A stretch of DNA of 64,000 bases from Klebsiella huaxiensis. GTDB taxonomy: Bacteria > Pseudomonadota > Gammaproteobacteria > Enterobacterales > Enterobacteriaceae. Position numbers and translations under genes: made by a program. The notes under the pieces were generated by a model. The model searched no databases and was not told where the DNA came from. It was given only the letters and a program-made list of their open reading frames with translations. This document shows, piece by piece, positions 42,108 through 51,521 of this stretch (positions are counted from its first letter, which is position 1; each line of letters starts with the position of its first letter). The stretch is from assembly GCF_003261575.2 (NCBI RefSeq), contig NZ_CP036175.1:5518001-5582000 (forward strand). Reading direction: 5' to 3'.

Positions 42108-42680
42108 ATGAAAAAAACAATTTTAGCTGTAATGGTCGCTGCTTCTGCAGTTCTGAGCGCTCAGGCCCTAGCTTTGAATACAGCACAGGTGGTGATTAAT
42201 GGTAAAGTCACCGATGCTCAGAACTCTTGTAATGTAATTCCTGACTCCAGCAGTGCAGCAGTTAAAGGTGTCCTCAGCCTGGACGATATTACCGATGCCA
42301 CTCTGGATCAATTAGCTGACAACACCCTGGCAGCGGCTTATACCAAAAAAGTAGCATGGCGAGTATCTGATTGCCAGAACGGAGGCGTCGCAGCTACCGG
42401 CCTGCAAGTTGCATTTACCGGTTCCCATGCTGTGAATGCTAACATTCTGGATAACGAAGCTAGCGATAAAGCATTAGGTGTTGGCTTGGGTATGCTCAAG
42501 ACAGGTACAAGTAATCGCGTTACTTTTGATGGTACTAAAGTAGCTGAAGCCTACAATGGAAATCCGGTAGTTCTGGCTTATGATGTCAGCTATGTAAAAC
42601 TGCCAGGAGCTTCTATTGCTGGTACCAGTCTGACAAAAGGTGACGTTAAAGGCGTTGCTACGCTAACTATTTCATACTAA
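42108..42680 (+). CDS. major fimbrial subunit of a chaperone-usher pilus
   Basis: A 190-residue secreted pilin. The Sec signal MKKTILAVMVAASAVLSAQALA is followed by an N-terminal donor strand (NTAQVVINGKVTD) and an Ig-like pilin domain with a Cys pair (NSCNV and SDCQN). It ends in the beta-zipper VATLTISY with a penultimate serine and terminal tyrosine, needed for chaperone binding. Codon use is more like highly expressed genes than its AT-rich neighbours. First gene of a four-gene operon with chaperone, usher and adhesin. Confidence 0.88.
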   Translation: MKKTILAVMVAASAVLSAQALALNTAQVVINGKVTDAQNSCNVIPDSSSAAVKGVLSLDDITDATLDQLADNTLAAAYTKKVAWRVSDCQNGGVAATGLQVAFTGSHAVNANILDNEASDKALGVGLGMLKTGTSNRVTFDGTKVAEAYNGNPVVLAYDVSYVKLPGASIAGTSLTKGDVKGVATLTISY

Positions 42681-42690
42681 GTGATGAACT

Positions 42691-42716
42691 AAAACCTGCC
42701 GGAAACGGCAGGTTTT
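42691..42716 (+). terminator. intra-operon stem-loop after the pilin gene
   Basis: The perfect 11-bp stem AAAACCTGCCG with a GAAA loop ends in TTTTAGTTG. It sits between the pilin and chaperone genes, where partial termination would give excess pilin over the assembly genes. Confidence 0.75.
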
Positions 42717-42759
42717 AGTTGTATTTCTGTCTACATTTGAGTTCATTCGAGAGATAAAT

Positions 42760-43449
42760 ATGTGTAAGTCATTATTTAAACTTGCGGCAATTTCGGCGCT
42801 CTTTATCAACATCACTGCCGATGCAGGTGTCGTCATTGGTACGACGCGTTATCTTTATAAAGAGAATTCTCGTGAGATAAGTGCCCAGTTAGAAAATAAA
42901 GACGATGCACCATACCTTATGAAGTCCTGGGTAGAAGCACCAGAAGGAAAAACACCATTCTTTATGGTAACACCTCCACTCTTTCGCTTGGAGGCAAAGC
43001 AAAAAAATACTATCCGTATTTTTCCTACAGCGAATATTTCTAGCGCACCAAAAGATCGCGAAACAGTTTACTATCTTAATGTAATGTCTGTACCACCGAC
43101 TGATGACAGCCATCTAAATAGCAATACATTACAAATGGCTGTGCGTCATAGAATGCGCCTAATCTACCGCCCAGCGGCAGTACAGGAATTATCAATAAAT
43201 GAACAAGCAAAGAAAGTAGAATGGCGAAAAGCCAACAATAAAATCATAGTAAAAAATCCGACACCATTTTTCTTTTATTTTAGCTCTATAAAAATAAATG
43301 GGCAGGAGATCATAAAAACGCTACCAAACATTGATTCAATGACTACGAAAGAATTTACTCTACCTGCGGGTGTTACAGGTTCAAATATCACATGGAAAAT
43401 CATCAATGACCATGGGGGAGACGGTTCCTTGTATTCATCCACATTATAA
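42760..43449 (+). CDS. periplasmic fimbrial chaperone (PapD/FimC type)
   Basis: A 229-residue periplasmic chaperone that caps pilins by donor-strand complementation. It has a signal peptide (cleavage near ITADAGVV). Domain 1 contains TRYLYKE, PFFMVTPPLFRLEAKQKNTIRIF (G1/F1 strands) and RETVYYLNVMSVPP, followed by RMRLIYRP at the domain boundary. These are the classical chaperone signatures. It is followed 37 bp later by the usher. Confidence 0.92.
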   Translation: MCKSLFKLAAISALFINITADAGVVIGTTRYLYKENSREISAQLENKDDAPYLMKSWVEAPEGKTPFFMVTPPLFRLEAKQKNTIRIFPTANISSAPKDRETVYYLNVMSVPPTDDSHLNSNTLQMAVRHRMRLIYRPAAVQELSINEQAKKVEWRKANNKIIVKNPTPFFFYFSSIKINGQEIIKTLPNIDSMTTKEFTLPAGVTGSNITWKIINDHGGDGSLYSSTL

Positions 43450-43486
43450 TGCTTCAAACGTTTATTAATTACTATGGATAAGGGAT

Positions 43487-46054
43487 ATGCCTACATTAAT
43501 TAAAACAAGGAATAAGTTTCCTTTCCGCTTCTCTTCTCTTTTTGTCATTTTAACTCCAGCGTTAATATTTCCTGGGTTTGCCAGTAATGTGCAGGCACGG
43601 GAGTTTTTTGATCCTGCATTTTTACGCTCAGTTGGTATGACTAACAGTTCCTCTGAATTGCCTGACTTGACTGCATATGAAACAAAAAATGCCCAAGCGC
43701 CGGGAGAATATCGTGTTGATATACTGTTAAATTATGAATACAGGGAAACCACTCATATTCGTTTTGTTGAGGCAGTAGGCAAAAGCGATGCTACTGGCAG
43801 TAACGTCAAAAAAGTAAATTTGGTTCCTTGTTTTAGCCTGTCACAACTATCAGGTTACGGGCTTCGACTTAGCGCCTTTTCCGAATTAAAAGAAAATAAC
43901 AATGGCTGCGTTAATGTTGATACAATTCCCGACTTTCATTCTGAGTTTAACTTCAACACTCAACAATTAGTGATATCTATTCCGCAAGCAGCATTATCTC
44001 CGATCGCTCAAGGCTTTATCCCCAATGAAGAGTTTGACGATGGGATCAACGCCCTAATAGCTAACTATAGGTTTAGTGGTGCGAAAGACTTCGAAACAGA
44101 AGATGAATACTACAGCATAAACTTAAACACGGGCTTAAATATAGGTCCGTGGCGTCTTCGTAATTTAAGTGTAGGAAATAAAAATCAGGGTGAGGACAGT
44201 GATTGGGAATCAGTCTATCTCTACGCACAGCGTAATATTATCCCACTAAAAAGTACCTTACTCATAGGCGAGAGTTCATCATTATCAAGCATTTTTGATG
44301 GTGTGCCATTTACAGGTTTACAGCTTGCAACCGATCCAGAAATGCTACCGGATAGTCTACGGGGTTATGCGCCGGTAGTTCGCGGCATAGCAAAAACCAA
44401 TGCTCGAGTAGTAATCAAACAAAATGGTTATCAGGTTTATCAGGCTTTTGTTGCTCCGGGTGCCTTTGAGATTACTGATATGTACCCCACCGGGGGAAAT
44501 GGTGATTTATACGTTACTGTCGAAGAATCCGATGGTTCAAAGCAGAATTTCATCGTTCCTTTTGCAACCCTACCACTCATGCTTAGAGAAGGGCAATTTG
44601 AATATGAATTAACATCAGGTCAATATCGTTCCTATGATAACGGTACAGATAAAGTTCCTTTCACTCAGGCAACACTGAGCTACGGTCTATTGAGCAATAC
44701 TACTATATATGGCGGACTACAAGGAGCATCAAAATACCAATCCATGGCTGCAGGCTTAGGTCATAATCTAGGCGATTTTGGTGCAGTTTCTGCCGATGTG
44801 ACTCAAGCATGGTCAAAAAGGAAAGACGATGACAAAACTTCAGGTCAGTCCTGGCGTATACGGTATGGTAAAAATATCCTCGAGACAGGAACAAACATTA
44901 CGATTGCAGGCTATCGTTATTCAACTCGGGGATTTAGTACCTTAACGGAAGTATTAGATACATATAATGATAATGGAAACAGTTCAGGATTTAGATCTGT
45001 GCGTAACAGAACTAACTTGACTGTTAATCAGAATTTAGGTGATGGGTTAGGCTCATTGTCTATGAGTGGAATCTTCGAAGATTATTGGGATGGTGGACGC
45101 CGTAATAATTCGTTCGGGATTGGTTATAATGGTGGGTATCGTAGTATTAACTATTACCTTGGGTATAGCTATAGCCGCTACTCATGGAAAAACAATAATA
45201 CTAATCGCCAAAACCAGGATGATCACCTATTCGCATTTAATATAAGCATCCCGCTTAGTGAATGGTTACCTGGCACATATGTAAGTTATCAATTAAACAA
45301 TAGTAATCCAGGCTCAACGGATCAATATGTTTCCATTGGAGGTTCCGCTCTGGAAAATAATAGTTTGAGCTGGGATGTGCAACAAGGATACAGCAATCGT
45401 GAAAGTGCCAGCGGTGGCGTACGTACATCATACAGAAGTTCAGTAGGCATTGTTGATACTGGCTACAGTTATGACAAACACAGAAAATCCTTAAACTATG
45501 GTTTTAGTGGTGGTCTTTTAGCTCATGCCAATGGTATTACTTTTGGCCAGGAAATGTCAGATACTGCAGCATTAGTTAAAGCACCCGGACTAAGCTACGT
45601 TCGCCTGGATAATGATCAAACGATCAGCACTGACTTCCGCGGCTACGCCATTCTTCCTTATCTGACGCCTTACAAGCGTACTTCTATTATGCTGGATAGC
45701 ACAACGCTTGCTGACAATATGGAACTACCAGTAACAAGCCAGAAAGTTGTACCCACGCGCGGAGCAATAGCAAGAGCAAATTTTGAAGGTAATATTGGCC
45801 GACGTGCATTCATTGTGCTGCAGACAGCATCTGGTAGTGCAGTACCCTATGGTGCAACAGTGATTTCAACCACTAACCCTAATGCTCAAGCCAGCCTGGT
45901 CAGCGATGGCGGTATGGTTTATCTATCAGGTTTAAAAGAAACTGGTGAACTTGCTGTGCAATGGGGAAAAAATGCCAGCCAACAATGCAAAGCGACTTAT
46001 AGCTTAACAGATGTAACTGGGCAAATCAGTCAAACGACAGCGGTTTGTCGTTAA
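43487..46054 (+). CDS. outer-membrane fimbrial usher (FimD/PapC type)
   Basis: An 855-residue outer-membrane assembly platform. A long signal peptide (about 37 residues, cleaved near VQAREFF) is followed by the N-terminal chaperone-binding domain, a 24-strand barrel with a plug domain (YAPVVRGIAKTNARVVIKQNGYQVY and VAPGAFEITDMYPTGGNGDLYVTV are typical), and C-terminal domains ending with the Cys pair in QQCKATYSLTDVTG and TAVCR. The length is normal and no frameshift is seen. Confidence 0.94.
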   Translation: MPTLIKTRNKFPFRFSSLFVILTPALIFPGFASNVQAREFFDPAFLRSVGMTNSSSELPDLTAYETKNAQAPGEYRVDILLNYEYRETTHIRFVEAVGKSDATGSNVKKVNLVPCFSLSQLSGYGLRLSAFSELKENNNGCVNVDTIPDFHSEFNFNTQQLVISIPQAALSPIAQGFIPNEEFDDGINALIANYRFSGAKDFETEDEYYSINLNTGLNIGPWRLRNLSVGNKNQGEDSDWESVYLYAQRNIIPLKSTLLIGESSSLSSIFDGVPFTGLQLATDPEMLPDSLRGYAPVVRGIAKTNARVVIKQNGYQVYQAFVAPGAFEITDMYPTGGNGDLYVTVEESDGSKQNFIVPFATLPLMLREGQFEYELTSGQYRSYDNGTDKVPFTQATLSYGLLSNTTIYGGLQGASKYQSMAAGLGHNLGDFGAVSADVTQAWSKRKDDDKTSGQSWRIRYGKNILETGTNITIAGYRYSTRGFSTLTEVLDTYNDNGNSSGFRSVRNRTNLTVNQNLGDGLGSLSMSGIFEDYWDGGRRNNSFGIGYNGGYRSINYYLGYSYSRYSWKNNNTNRQNQDDHLFAFNISIPLSEWLPGTYVSYQLNNSNPGSTDQYVSIGGSALENNSLSWDVQQGYSNRESASGGVRTSYRSSVGIVDTGYSYDKHRKSLNYGFSGGLLAHANGITFGQEMSDTAALVKAPGLSYVRLDNDQTISTDFRGYAILPYLTPYKRTSIMLDSTTLADNMELPVTSQKVVPTRGAIARANFEGNIGRRAFIVLQTASGSAVPYGATVISTTNPNAQASLVSDGGMVYLSGLKETGELAVQWGKNASQQCKATYSLTDVTGQISQTTAVCR

Positions 46055-46081
46055 CGGGAGCTTTGGAGATCAGGATACACA

Positions 46082-47116
46082 ATGAAAAAGTTTATTATTC
46101 TTATTTTTAGCCTGCTATTTTTCAGCTCAAATAGTATTGCTGATTGTAAATATGACGGTAATACAAAGAGAATGAATATGCCTGTGAACCCGAAAGTTTT
46201 GGGGGATAACAGTTTACCAGTAGGTAGCGTTCTTCATGTCGAGACCGCAGGCGTTTCAAGTATGAGAACCTTCTATGATTGCGATGTCGTATCCGGAGCA
46301 CCTGACGTATATCGCGTTCTTATTAATAAACCCTTATCCAATATTAAGGGTGTTCGTGGGGGGGCTGTATATGAAACAGGAATCGATGGTATTGGCTTTC
46401 AGGTTACGGATGCCATTTCCGGTAGTATCATAAACCCACAAGTCGCAGAGGCTGGGACAAGAGCGCTCACGGTAAAATCTACGACTGGTATCAAGCAATT
46501 CACTATTTGGTTAATAAAAACTAAACCGGCGATTGATATGTCAAAATTTTCAATGGCTGCAACAGATATTGAATTTGCCGCAGGTCGACCAGAGCAAGTT
46601 GCCGCTTCCACAAGCAATACGATTCTGCTGGTTATTACTTTCAACATAGGCAATATTACTTATCGCACGACATCCTGTGATATATCACCGCGCAGTGGAT
46701 ACAATCCGGTTAATCTTAAAGATATAACAATCGATAAGGTTAAAAGCGTTTCCCCTGGTAATCCTGTAAAAGAACGAAAAGAATTTTATCTTGATATCAC
46801 CTGCCCATCAGATTCACGTGGAAAACAATATATATACTGGTTTAATCCAATTAGCGGGAATAGTAGCACTCAGGAAGGCGTACTCACAAATATGATAAGC
46901 AAAGCTGCTGGAGGAGCCGAAAATGTTGGATTTATCATTTATGGTGGTACCACTGGTACTACGCCCATAAAATTCTTTGATTACTCTTCATACTCTATTT
47001 ATAGCACAAAAGCAACACAAGAAATAAAGTTAGTAGCTGACTACTATAGAATAGCAAGTGCTGTAAGCAATGGTGAAGTTAAAGCAATAATGGAAGTAGT
47101 GATACAAGAAAAATAA
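46082..47116 (+). CDS. fimbrial tip adhesin (two-domain)
   Basis: A 344-residue secreted protein with the signal MKKFIILIFSLLFFSSNSIA. It occupies the last place of the operon. Its length suits an N-terminal receptor-binding domain (about 21-200) plus a C-terminal pilin-like domain; Cys pairs (DCKY with DCDV, and SCDI with DITC) fit this. No specific receptor can be assigned. A class-level call of adhesin is supported mainly by operon position and length. Confidence 0.75.
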   Translation: MKKFIILIFSLLFFSSNSIADCKYDGNTKRMNMPVNPKVLGDNSLPVGSVLHVETAGVSSMRTFYDCDVVSGAPDVYRVLINKPLSNIKGVRGGAVYETGIDGIGFQVTDAISGSIINPQVAEAGTRALTVKSTTGIKQFTIWLIKTKPAIDMSKFSMAATDIEFAAGRPEQVAASTSNTILLVITFNIGNITYRTTSCDISPRSGYNPVNLKDITIDKVKSVSPGNPVKERKEFYLDITCPSDSRGKQYIYWFNPISGNSSTQEGVLTNMISKAAGGAENVGFIIYGGTTGTTPIKFFDYSSYSIYSTKATQEIKLVADYYRIASAVSNGEVKAIMEVVIQEK

Positions 47117-47123
47117 ATCAAAC

Positions 47124-47163
47124 AATCCTTTCCAGACCGGTTGCGCCTGGAAAGGATTTTATT
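47124..47163 (+). terminator. terminator of the fimbrial operon
   Basis: A 12-bp stem (AATCCTTTCCAG with CTGGAAAGGATT) around an 11-base loop is followed by TTATTTTTAT. It starts 8 bases after the adhesin stop. Confidence 0.85.
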
Positions 47164-47673
47164 TTTATAACCAATATTATTCACCATATATAAAAATCAT
47201 CTCCACCCCTCTAAATATTAAAATTCCTCTTGGGAATTTTAGTTAAATAACAGACTCAGCGCTCTTAACCTTAACTTACAAAAGAGGCGCTCTTAAAACC
47301 TTTAGAATTAATTCCCAGAAGACCCTTAATAAATCCAGAGCATTATTTTAAAAATCAACCACTAAATATAACAACAAAAAGAAAAATAATTAAATTCATA
47401 TATAAAGTAAATCTAAAAATTCAAGACATTTATTTCACAAACCACTTCACATAATTTTGAACAATGATTTAACTTTCAAAATTTTTATTTTTTGTATTTA
47501 CATAGTCGTTTAATTAAGTAAAATGCGTCATGTCATAGTTGATATGGAAATTATGACATTAAATAATCTTGCTCTAAGTGATGATATTATCTAAGGAGAC
47601 TGAAAAAAATCTCCCTGCGGTAGCCATCGCTTAAAGTATAGTAATCAGATATTTTTAATTAAAGGACTACATA
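47164..47673 (+). promoter_or_regulatory. long AT-rich leader and promoter of the microcin locus
   Basis: No gene is visible in these 510 bp. A candidate promoter is TTTACA (47497-47502), a 16-bp spacer and TAAAAT (47519-47524). Directly after it lies a perfect inverted repeat ATGTCATA-N14-TATGACAT (47530-47537 and 47552-47559), either an operator or a hairpin in the mRNA leader. A smaller stem GGAGA/TCTCC (47595-47614) follows. The ribosome-binding site is AAAGGA before the ATG at 47674. Confidence 0.5.
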
Positions 47674-48012
47674 ATGAAAGAATTAACCGTTTTTGAAATG
47701 GAAGAAATCTCTGGCGGTGCAGCATTAGATTTTGGTGCCAGCATTGCTGGAAACTTTGCAGCTGCGGTTCTGGGTGCAACTACAGCTGCCGTCTACGGTA
47801 CCTTAATCGGTGGTACTCAGTCAGGCGCTAACGGCGGTCTGCTGGGTTTTGGCCTGATCGGTAACGGTGTTGGTGCCGTCTGGGGCTTTATTGCTGGCGG
47901 AATTATTGGTGGCGTAGCTGCTTTCGCTGGTGGCTGGGATAAAACTCTGGAAGTTGTTGTTTCATCTCTGGAGAACGTTAAAGACGGTAAATTTGTACCG
48001 TGGTCTCAGTAA
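47674..48012 (+). CDS. double-glycine peptide precursor, putative class II microcin
   Basis: A 112-residue precursor with leader MKELTVFEMEEISGG and a 97-residue core beginning AALDFGASIAG. The core is very rich in Gly and Ala with bulky hydrophobic residues, contains likely membrane-spanning stretches (GLLGFGLIGNGVGAVWGFIAGGIIGG) and ends in a more polar tail (VKDGKFVPWSQ). It has no cysteine. The leader is the class II microcin type cut by C39 peptidases. The gene is distinctly more GC-rich than the DNA around it. It lies just upstream of its likely exporter genes, with a terminator between, so it can be expressed at a higher level. Confidence 0.85.
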   Translation: MKELTVFEMEEISGGAALDFGASIAGNFAAAVLGATTAAVYGTLIGGTQSGANGGLLGFGLIGNGVGAVWGFIAGGIIGGVAAFAGGWDKTLEVVVSSLENVKDGKFVPWSQ

Positions 48013-48029
48013 TTATATTTCCATAAATA

Positions 48030-48052
48030 AAAGGCCCTCAAAGGGCCTTTTT
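48030..48052 (+). terminator. terminator between the peptide and exporter genes
   Basis: A 9-bp stem AAAGGCCCT with a CAA loop pairs with AGGGCCTTT and runs into a T tail. It probably lets only part of the transcripts reach the exporter genes. Confidence 0.85.
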
Positions 48053-48081
48053 CCCCCTAGTAAAGATATAAATGGTGACCA

Positions 48082-49377
48082 ATGGCAAAGGGTATATATC
48101 GTAAGGAAGCGATTGAGTATAAAAAATACCACTGGAAAGGCAAAGCACTGCTATTGGCGGGTATGCCTGCATGGCTGATAACATCAGTTTCTTTTATATT
48201 TCTTTCCATATTGATTCTTACTCTATTTTTTTGTAGCTATACGCAGCGCATTGATGTACGAGGAGAGGTTATTACCCTCCCCCACTCTATTAATGTTTTT
48301 TCTCCTCAGCAGGGATTCATTGTACAGCAATATGTAAAGACTGGTGATATCGTAAAAAAAGGAACACCGCTGTATGAACTAGATATATCCCGCCATACCG
48401 CTAATGGTAACGTTAGCGATGCCATATCCGAAGTTATTACAGAAAAAATTATCAATGCCGAAGAAATAATCAAAAAAATTGCTCAGAATAAAAAGGAGAC
48501 TCTTGATGCACTCAATGAACAGGTTCGTCAATTCAATAATTCGCTAAAAGAAACGACAAAAATGCTAGCGAATACGCAGTCTGGATTGAAAAAGATGAAA
48601 GACAATCTGGCGAGCTATGATCTTTATCTACGTCAGGGGTTGATAACCAAAGATCAATATAATTATCAACATTCTTTATACTTTCAACAGCAAAGCACGT
48701 ATCAGTCTCTTGTCAGCCAAAAAATGCAACAAGAGTCGCAGCTAACTCAACTTAAAAGCGACATTGTGACCAAAGCAGCAGACTTTGATAATCAAATATC
48801 CAGTCAAAAAAACAATATTAATGATTTTAAAAACCAAATGGTTGAAACTAACGCCAACGGTAATGTCATCATTAAAGCCACAAATGACGGAAAGATAGAA
48901 TCAATGGCCGTCACTAATGGGCAAATGGTGGACAAAGGCAGTAGCCTGGTGCAAATAAAACCAACCGGCAATGTAGAGTATTATCTGGTGCTTTGGCTTC
49001 CAAACAATAGTATTCCTTATGTAAAGAAAGGGGATATTATCAATATTCGATATGATGCTTTCCCTTCTGATAAATTTGGTCAATTTCCCGGGATAGTGGA
49101 AACGATTTCATCGGTTCCAGCTTCACGTCAGGAGCTATCTGAATATACAAATGTCAATATCAGTAATGAAATGAATCAGCAAGAATTGGCCCTGTATAAA
49201 ACACTAGTATCTATTAAACATAAGTCTTTCAATTACAATGGTAAAAATTTATCACTGTCGAATGGTCTAAAAGCTCAAGCCATTGTCTTTCTTGAAAAAC
49301 GACCACTATACATGTGGATGTTTACACCTTTTTATAAAATTTCACAAAGTGTAAGTGGGCCGCTCAATGACCAGTGA
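48082..49377 (+). CDS. CvaA/HlyD-type membrane fusion protein for peptide export
   Basis: A 431-residue periplasmic adaptor that would connect the ABC exporter with TolC. It has a cytoplasmic N-terminus, one membrane helix (residues about 33-53), a beta-barrel/lipoyl half (VITLPHSINVFSPQQGFIVQQYVKTGDIVKKGTPLYEL), a long coiled-coil hairpin rich in Gln, Lys and Asn (about 120-260), the second lipoyl half (KATNDGKIESMAVTNGQMVDKG) and a C-terminal beta domain. This is the HlyD/CvaA layout. Its stop overlaps the start of the transporter gene, so the two are translationally coupled. Confidence 0.92.
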   Translation: MAKGIYRKEAIEYKKYHWKGKALLLAGMPAWLITSVSFIFLSILILTLFFCSYTQRIDVRGEVITLPHSINVFSPQQGFIVQQYVKTGDIVKKGTPLYELDISRHTANGNVSDAISEVITEKIINAEEIIKKIAQNKKETLDALNEQVRQFNNSLKETTKMLANTQSGLKKMKDNLASYDLYLRQGLITKDQYNYQHSLYFQQQSTYQSLVSQKMQQESQLTQLKSDIVTKAADFDNQISSQKNNINDFKNQMVETNANGNVIIKATNDGKIESMAVTNGQMVDKGSSLVQIKPTGNVEYYLVLWLPNNSIPYVKKGDIINIRYDAFPSDKFGQFPGIVETISSVPASRQELSEYTNVNISNEMNQQELALYKTLVSIKHKSFNYNGKNLSLSNGLKAQAIVFLEKRPLYMWMFTPFYKISQSVSGPLNDQ

Positions 49378-51505
49378 ATTATTTAATACGATTATTTCTA
49401 GATTGAATTTCTCTCTCTGCAAGAAAACACCTGTGATAATACAATCAGAGGCGTCAGAATGTGGTATTGCTTGTTTGTCAATGGTTTGCGGATATTATGG
49501 GTTAGAAATTGACTTATTTAATTTTCGTCAACGCTTTGGTAGTTCCTCTCAAGGAGTTACTCTGCTCGAACTCAGCAAAGTAGCTGAACAAGCAAACCTG
49601 AAAAATCGAGCATTAACACTAGATCTGGATGAAATTAAGCAGCTCAAGCTGCCATGCATTCTGCATTGGGGGATGAACCATTATGTTGTGCTAGTTGCAG
49701 TAAAACGGTCTAGTTTCATCGTTCACGATCCCGCCTTGGGTAAACGAGTCATTGGCATTCAGGAAATGTCCAATAATTTTACCGGCGTGGCAATGGAGCT
49801 TTGGCCAGACAATAATTTTCGGCAGGAAAAAGTCAAAAGCCGTTTACGGCTAATGGATTTAATGAAAAACGTTGTTGGTCTTAAGTCTGCTCTTACTAAG
49901 ATTTTTGCGCTATCGGTTGTTATTGAAGCGATAAATTTGTTAATGCCAATTGGTACACAATTAGTAACAGATCATGTAATCATTGCTCACGATCATAGCT
50001 TATTATCTGTAATTTGTATTGGGTTAGTGGTTTTTACGTTATTTCGTACTTTTATCAGTATGCTCCGCGCATGGACATCATTGACACTAAATACATTAAC
50101 CGATATTCAATGGAAAACGACTCTATTTGATCATTTATTCAGTCTGCCATTAACTTTTTTTGAAAAAAGACATCTTGGTGATATTCAATCTCGTTTTTCT
50201 TCACTGGATGTGATTCGTTCTACTTTTACAAATAGCATTGTAACCAGCATAATTGATATTATTATGACCGTTGGTCTATTGATTATGATGTCATTGTATG
50301 GTGGATGGTTAGTCTGGGTTGTTATTGGCTTTACTCTTTGTTATGCAGTAATGCGTTTCGGCACCTACCGTTTTTATCGCCGCATTGCTGAGGAAAGAGT
50401 GATTAAAAATGCTCGTTCCGGCTCTCATTTTATGGAATCACTATACGGTATCTCTACAATTAAAGCCCTAAACCTTAAAGAGCGCCGTTCAAAAAACTGG
50501 CTTAATATTAATGTGGAAGCTTGTAACGCAGGTATAAAACAAACTCGATTTGATATGATGTTTGGCGGAATAAATACCTTTATAAGTAGCATGGATCAAG
50601 TGGTTATTCTCTGGCTTGGCGCCGTTATGGTGATTGAAAACAATATGACCTTGGGTATGTTCATGGCATTTAATGCATACAGAGGGCAGTTCTCACAAAG
50701 AGCATCTAGCCTTATCGATCTGGTGATGCAGCTACGAATGCTATCTCTCCATAATGAACGTTTATCCGAGATCGTGTTTAGTGAACCAGAAGATGAACAG
50801 CCTTCACGGCGAATATTCGAAATAAATAAAGGTGTATCTCTTGCAGTCAAAGATTTAAGCTACCAGTATGATCCTTTTTCACGCCCGATTTTCTCAGAGT
50901 TAAATTTAACTATAAATCCAGGAGAATCTGTAGCACTTGTTGGGCCTTCTGGTATAGGTAAAACGACTTTACTTAAGGTCATGTGCGGTTTATTAGTTCC
51001 TTCGAATGGTCAGATACTAGCTGACGATCTGGATGTCAGTAAAATCGGTCTTAACAATTACCGGTTAAGTACTGCCTGTGTATTACAGGACGACAGGCTA
51101 TTTTCCGGATCTATAGCTGATAATATCTGTAGTTTTGAAGATAACCCCGATCAGGAAAGGATTATCGCCTGTGCTCAGTATTGTAATATACATGAAGAAA
51201 TTATGCGCATGTCGATGGGTTATGAATCTATCGTAGGTGAATTAGGTTTGGGCATTTCTGGTGGACAAAAGCAACGTATACTCATTGCGAGAGCACTATA
51301 CCGCCAACCTAGTATTCTATTTATGGATGAGGCAACCAGTCATCTCGATCTAGCAAATGAATCATTCATTAACCAGTCTATTTCTAATTTAAAAATTACC
51401 AGAATTATAGTGGCGCATCGCCCATCAACTATCGCATCCGCAGATCGAGTTATCGATTTGTCTCAATATTTCAAAAATGCAAGCCAAACAGCATCTTTGA
51501 TTTAG
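49367..51505 (+). CDS. CvaB-type peptidase-containing ABC exporter
   Basis: A 712-residue exporter that cleaves double-glycine leaders while transporting the peptide. The N-terminal C39 peptidase carries Cys32 in QSEASECGIAC, His105 in GMNHYVVL and Asp121 in VHDPALG, the same numbering as the catalytic triad reported for CvaB. A membrane domain (about 175-450) follows. The ATPase has Walker A GPSGIGKTT, the signature ISGGQKQR and Walker B ILFMDEA, then the switch His in IVAHRPST. The ATG at 49367 was preferred to an in-frame GTG at 49355. It appears fully intact. Confidence 0.95.
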   Translation: MTSELFNTIISRLNFSLCKKTPVIIQSEASECGIACLSMVCGYYGLEIDLFNFRQRFGSSSQGVTLLELSKVAEQANLKNRALTLDLDEIKQLKLPCILHWGMNHYVVLVAVKRSSFIVHDPALGKRVIGIQEMSNNFTGVAMELWPDNNFRQEKVKSRLRLMDLMKNVVGLKSALTKIFALSVVIEAINLLMPIGTQLVTDHVIIAHDHSLLSVICIGLVVFTLFRTFISMLRAWTSLTLNTLTDIQWKTTLFDHLFSLPLTFFEKRHLGDIQSRFSSLDVIRSTFTNSIVTSIIDIIMTVGLLIMMSLYGGWLVWVVIGFTLCYAVMRFGTYRFYRRIAEERVIKNARSGSHFMESLYGISTIKALNLKERRSKNWLNINVEACNAGIKQTRFDMMFGGINTFISSMDQVVILWLGAVMVIENNMTLGMFMAFNAYRGQFSQRASSLIDLVMQLRMLSLHNERLSEIVFSEPEDEQPSRRIFEINKGVSLAVKDLSYQYDPFSRPIFSELNLTINPGESVALVGPSGIGKTTLLKVMCGLLVPSNGQILADDLDVSKIGLNNYRLSTACVLQDDRLFSGSIADNICSFEDNPDQERIIACAQYCNIHEEIMRMSMGYESIVGELGLGISGGQKQRILIARALYRQPSILFMDEATSHLDLANESFINQSISNLKITRIIVAHRPSTIASADRVIDLSQYFKNASQTASLI

Positions 51506-51521
51506 TATAAGGAAATAATAA

